Of a stretch of DNA of 24,126 nucleotides, positions 23,208-24,126 are shown piece by piece. The translations under genes and the position numbers were made by a program. Origin of the DNA: G020348385 sp964580235. Its GTDB lineage: Bacteria; Acidobacteriota; Aminicenantia; Aminicenantales; Aminicenantaceae. Position 1 is the first letter of the stretch. Each line of letters begins with the position of its first letter. Location: NCBI GenBank assembly GCA_964580235.1, contig CAZOJY010000047.1:1-24126 (forward strand), read 5' to 3'. The notes beneath the pieces are model-generated. The model made no database searches. It was not told the origin of the DNA and saw only the letters and a program-made list of their open reading frames with translations.

Positions 23208-23998
23208 AAAGGAAAATTCACGATAATATCCTTAACTGTCTTTCATTGGCAGAGAAGACGGCAGTGGTGACAGGCGCCGTGTCGGGCATTGGTTTGGGCG
23301 TGGCCCGACGCTTGGCCGAGGCTGGAGCCGATATTGTCCTTTTGGATATCGATGAACAAAAAGGTGCGCTGGTAGAGAAGGAGATTCGACTCCAAGGATT
23401 ACGGGCAAAGTTTTATGTGTGTGATGTGGGTCAAAGCTCTGATTGTCAGAAGGTGATTGATGATGTGTCGAAAGAATTTGGTACATTGGACATTCTGGTG
23501 AATAATGCAGGAGTGATTAGCAGAAAAAATGCGATTGTGCTGAGTGAAGAAGAATGGGATTTTGTTCTACGCGTCAACCTAAAATCAGTCTATCTTCTCT
23601 CCCATCTTGTGATTCCACACATGATCCAGAATGGAGGAGGAAGCATCATTAATATTGCCTCTGGATGGGGAATTAAAGGGGGGCCTGATGCCATTGCTTA
23701 TTGTGCCTCGAAGGCTGGGGTTGTCAACCTGACACGAGCCCTGGCCATAGATCATGGCAGACATGGCATAAGGGTGAATTGTGTTTGTCCCGGGGATATC
23801 AACACAGAACTTTTGAAAAAAGAAGCGGCACAAATGCAGCAGGATTTTGGCAGGTTCCTTTCTGATGCATCGGATCGGCCTATTCCTCGAGTGGGACATC
23901 CTGATGATGTGGCCAATGCTGTTCTTTTCCTCGCCTCTGCACTGTCCAGTTGGGTGACCGGATCTGTTATTGTCGTGGATGGGGGCGGATTAGCCTAA
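23204..23998 (+). CDS. Classical SDR-family NAD-dependent dehydrogenase
   Basis: A 264-residue short-chain dehydrogenase/reductase: nucleotide motif TGAVSGIG (23-30), acidic residues at the end of the second strand (LLDID, 46-50) favouring NAD over NADP, NNAG (100-103), catalytic Ser153, Tyr166 and Lys170 (IASGWG then AYCASK), PGDINT after the active site and a C-terminal VTGSVIVVDGG. Relatives include sugar/polyol dehydrogenases such as gluconate 5- or 2-deoxy-gluconate dehydrogenases; the substrate is not resolved. The start appears to be TTG at 23204, overlapping the glycosidase stop as TTGA, with GGAG eight bases upstream; no ATG lies close. Coupling to a secreted glycosidase suggests oxidation of a sugar released outside. 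No export signal, so cytoplasmic. Confidence 0.92.
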   Translation: MKRKIHDNILNCLSLAEKTAVVTGAVSGIGLGVARRLAEAGADIVLLDIDEQKGALVEKEIRLQGLRAKFYVCDVGQSSDCQKVIDDVSKEFGTLDILVNNAGVISRKNAIVLSEEEWDFVLRVNLKSVYLLSHLVIPHMIQNGGGSIINIASGWGIKGGPDAIAYCASKAGVVNLTRALAIDHGRHGIRVNCVCPGDINTELLKKEAAQMQQDFGRFLSDASDRPIPRVGHPDDVANAVLFLASALSSWVTGSVIVVDGGGLA

Positions 23999-24073
23999 CG
24001 GACATATCCAGTCACAAGGCCCTTTCAATGCATGCCTGGGATTAGAATTTTCTGGGAAAGGAATCCTCATGTT

Positions 24074-24105
24074 TAACCTGGATAATTCATAAATTATCCA
24101 GGTTA
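24074..24105. repeat. Perfect 14-bp inverted repeat with 4-base loop
   Basis: Arms TAACCTGGATAATT (24074-24087) and its exact reverse complement (24092-24105) around the loop CATA. There is no T-tract, and the stem is AT-rich, so a rho-independent terminator is not obvious, although it lies 76 bp after the SDR stop. Read with the near-copy to its right it resembles the end of a small mobile or repetitive element cut by the window edge. Confidence 0.7.
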
Positions 24106-24120
24106 CCCTGAATTATTCAT
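24077..24120. repeat. Degenerate direct repeat, 30-bp period
   Basis: CCTGGATAATTCAT at 24077-24090 recurs as CCTGAATTATTCAT at 24107-24120, 12 of 14 matching, exactly 30 bp later. The first copy overlaps the inverted repeat. Two orientations of one motif at a contig or window edge suggest terminal repeats of an insertion element or a tandem/REP-like array continuing beyond the window. Confidence 0.5.
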
Positions 24121-24126
24121 GTGCGA

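Noticed and set aside
1..24126. tRNA, rRNA, CRISPR array, prophage or transposase genes
   Set aside because: No cloverleaf, regular spacer-repeat pattern, or recombinase/transposase motif was seen on either strand.

Overview
The window is a gene-dense bacterial chromosome segment. It has sigma70-type promoters, Shine-Dalgarno sites, ATGA stop/start overlaps, bacterial phospholipid enzymes (PlsY, GpsA, PgpA), RimO and a Tat signal. Base composition is fairly even and slightly AT-leaning. The secreted glycosidases, DUF362 and DUF4416 proteins suggest an uncultivated anaerobic heterotroph, for example near Acidobacteriota/Aminicenantota. That placement is a guess from gene content. No rRNA, tRNA, CRISPR, phage gene or transposase is visible.

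Layout. (1) 22-5963, minus strand: a tightly overlapping operon rimO-pgpA-cinA-thpR-plsY-gpsA-TPR lipoprotein. It combines ribosome modification, nucleotide/RNA end repair and three steps of glycerophospholipid synthesis. (2) 6074-7366, minus: asnS, with its own near-consensus promoter almost touching the start codon. (3) 7457-10117, minus: a secreted GH78 alpha-L-rhamnosidase. It is divergent from (4) 10526-11595, plus: a small lipoprotein and a DUF4416 protein. (5) 11691-14940, minus: an operon of a PucG/AGAT-like class V aminotransferase, a short SerA and a NifS/IscS-type cysteine desulfurase, linking serine synthesis to sulfur mobilisation. (6) 15073-16209, minus: a CPG2-like M20 peptidase. 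(7) 16370-17548, minus: a DUF362 protein with a 2[4Fe-4S] ferredoxin tail. (8) 17608-17939, plus: a stretch that reads like a gene broken by a frameshift at a T6 run. (9) 18090-20650, plus: two translationally coupled fold-type I PLP enzymes, one with a Tat signal and one kynureninase-like and cytoplasmic. (10) 20811-23998, plus: a secreted GH63-like alpha-glycosidase coupled to a cytoplasmic SDR dehydrogenase. (11) A perfect 14-bp inverted repeat with a nearby degenerate copy lies at the right edge.

The left two thirds are mostly housekeeping and amino-acid metabolism. The rhamnosidase and the right-hand cluster (17.6-24 kb) look accessory and oriented to glycans or the cell envelope. The least explained parts are the Tat-exported/cytoplasmic PLP enzyme pair, the frameshifted reading frame before it, and several promoters whose -10 boxes lie so close to start codons that the mRNAs would be nearly leaderless. 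Promoter calls rest on motif matching by eye; protein calls rest on family motifs seen in the translations. No database search was possible.
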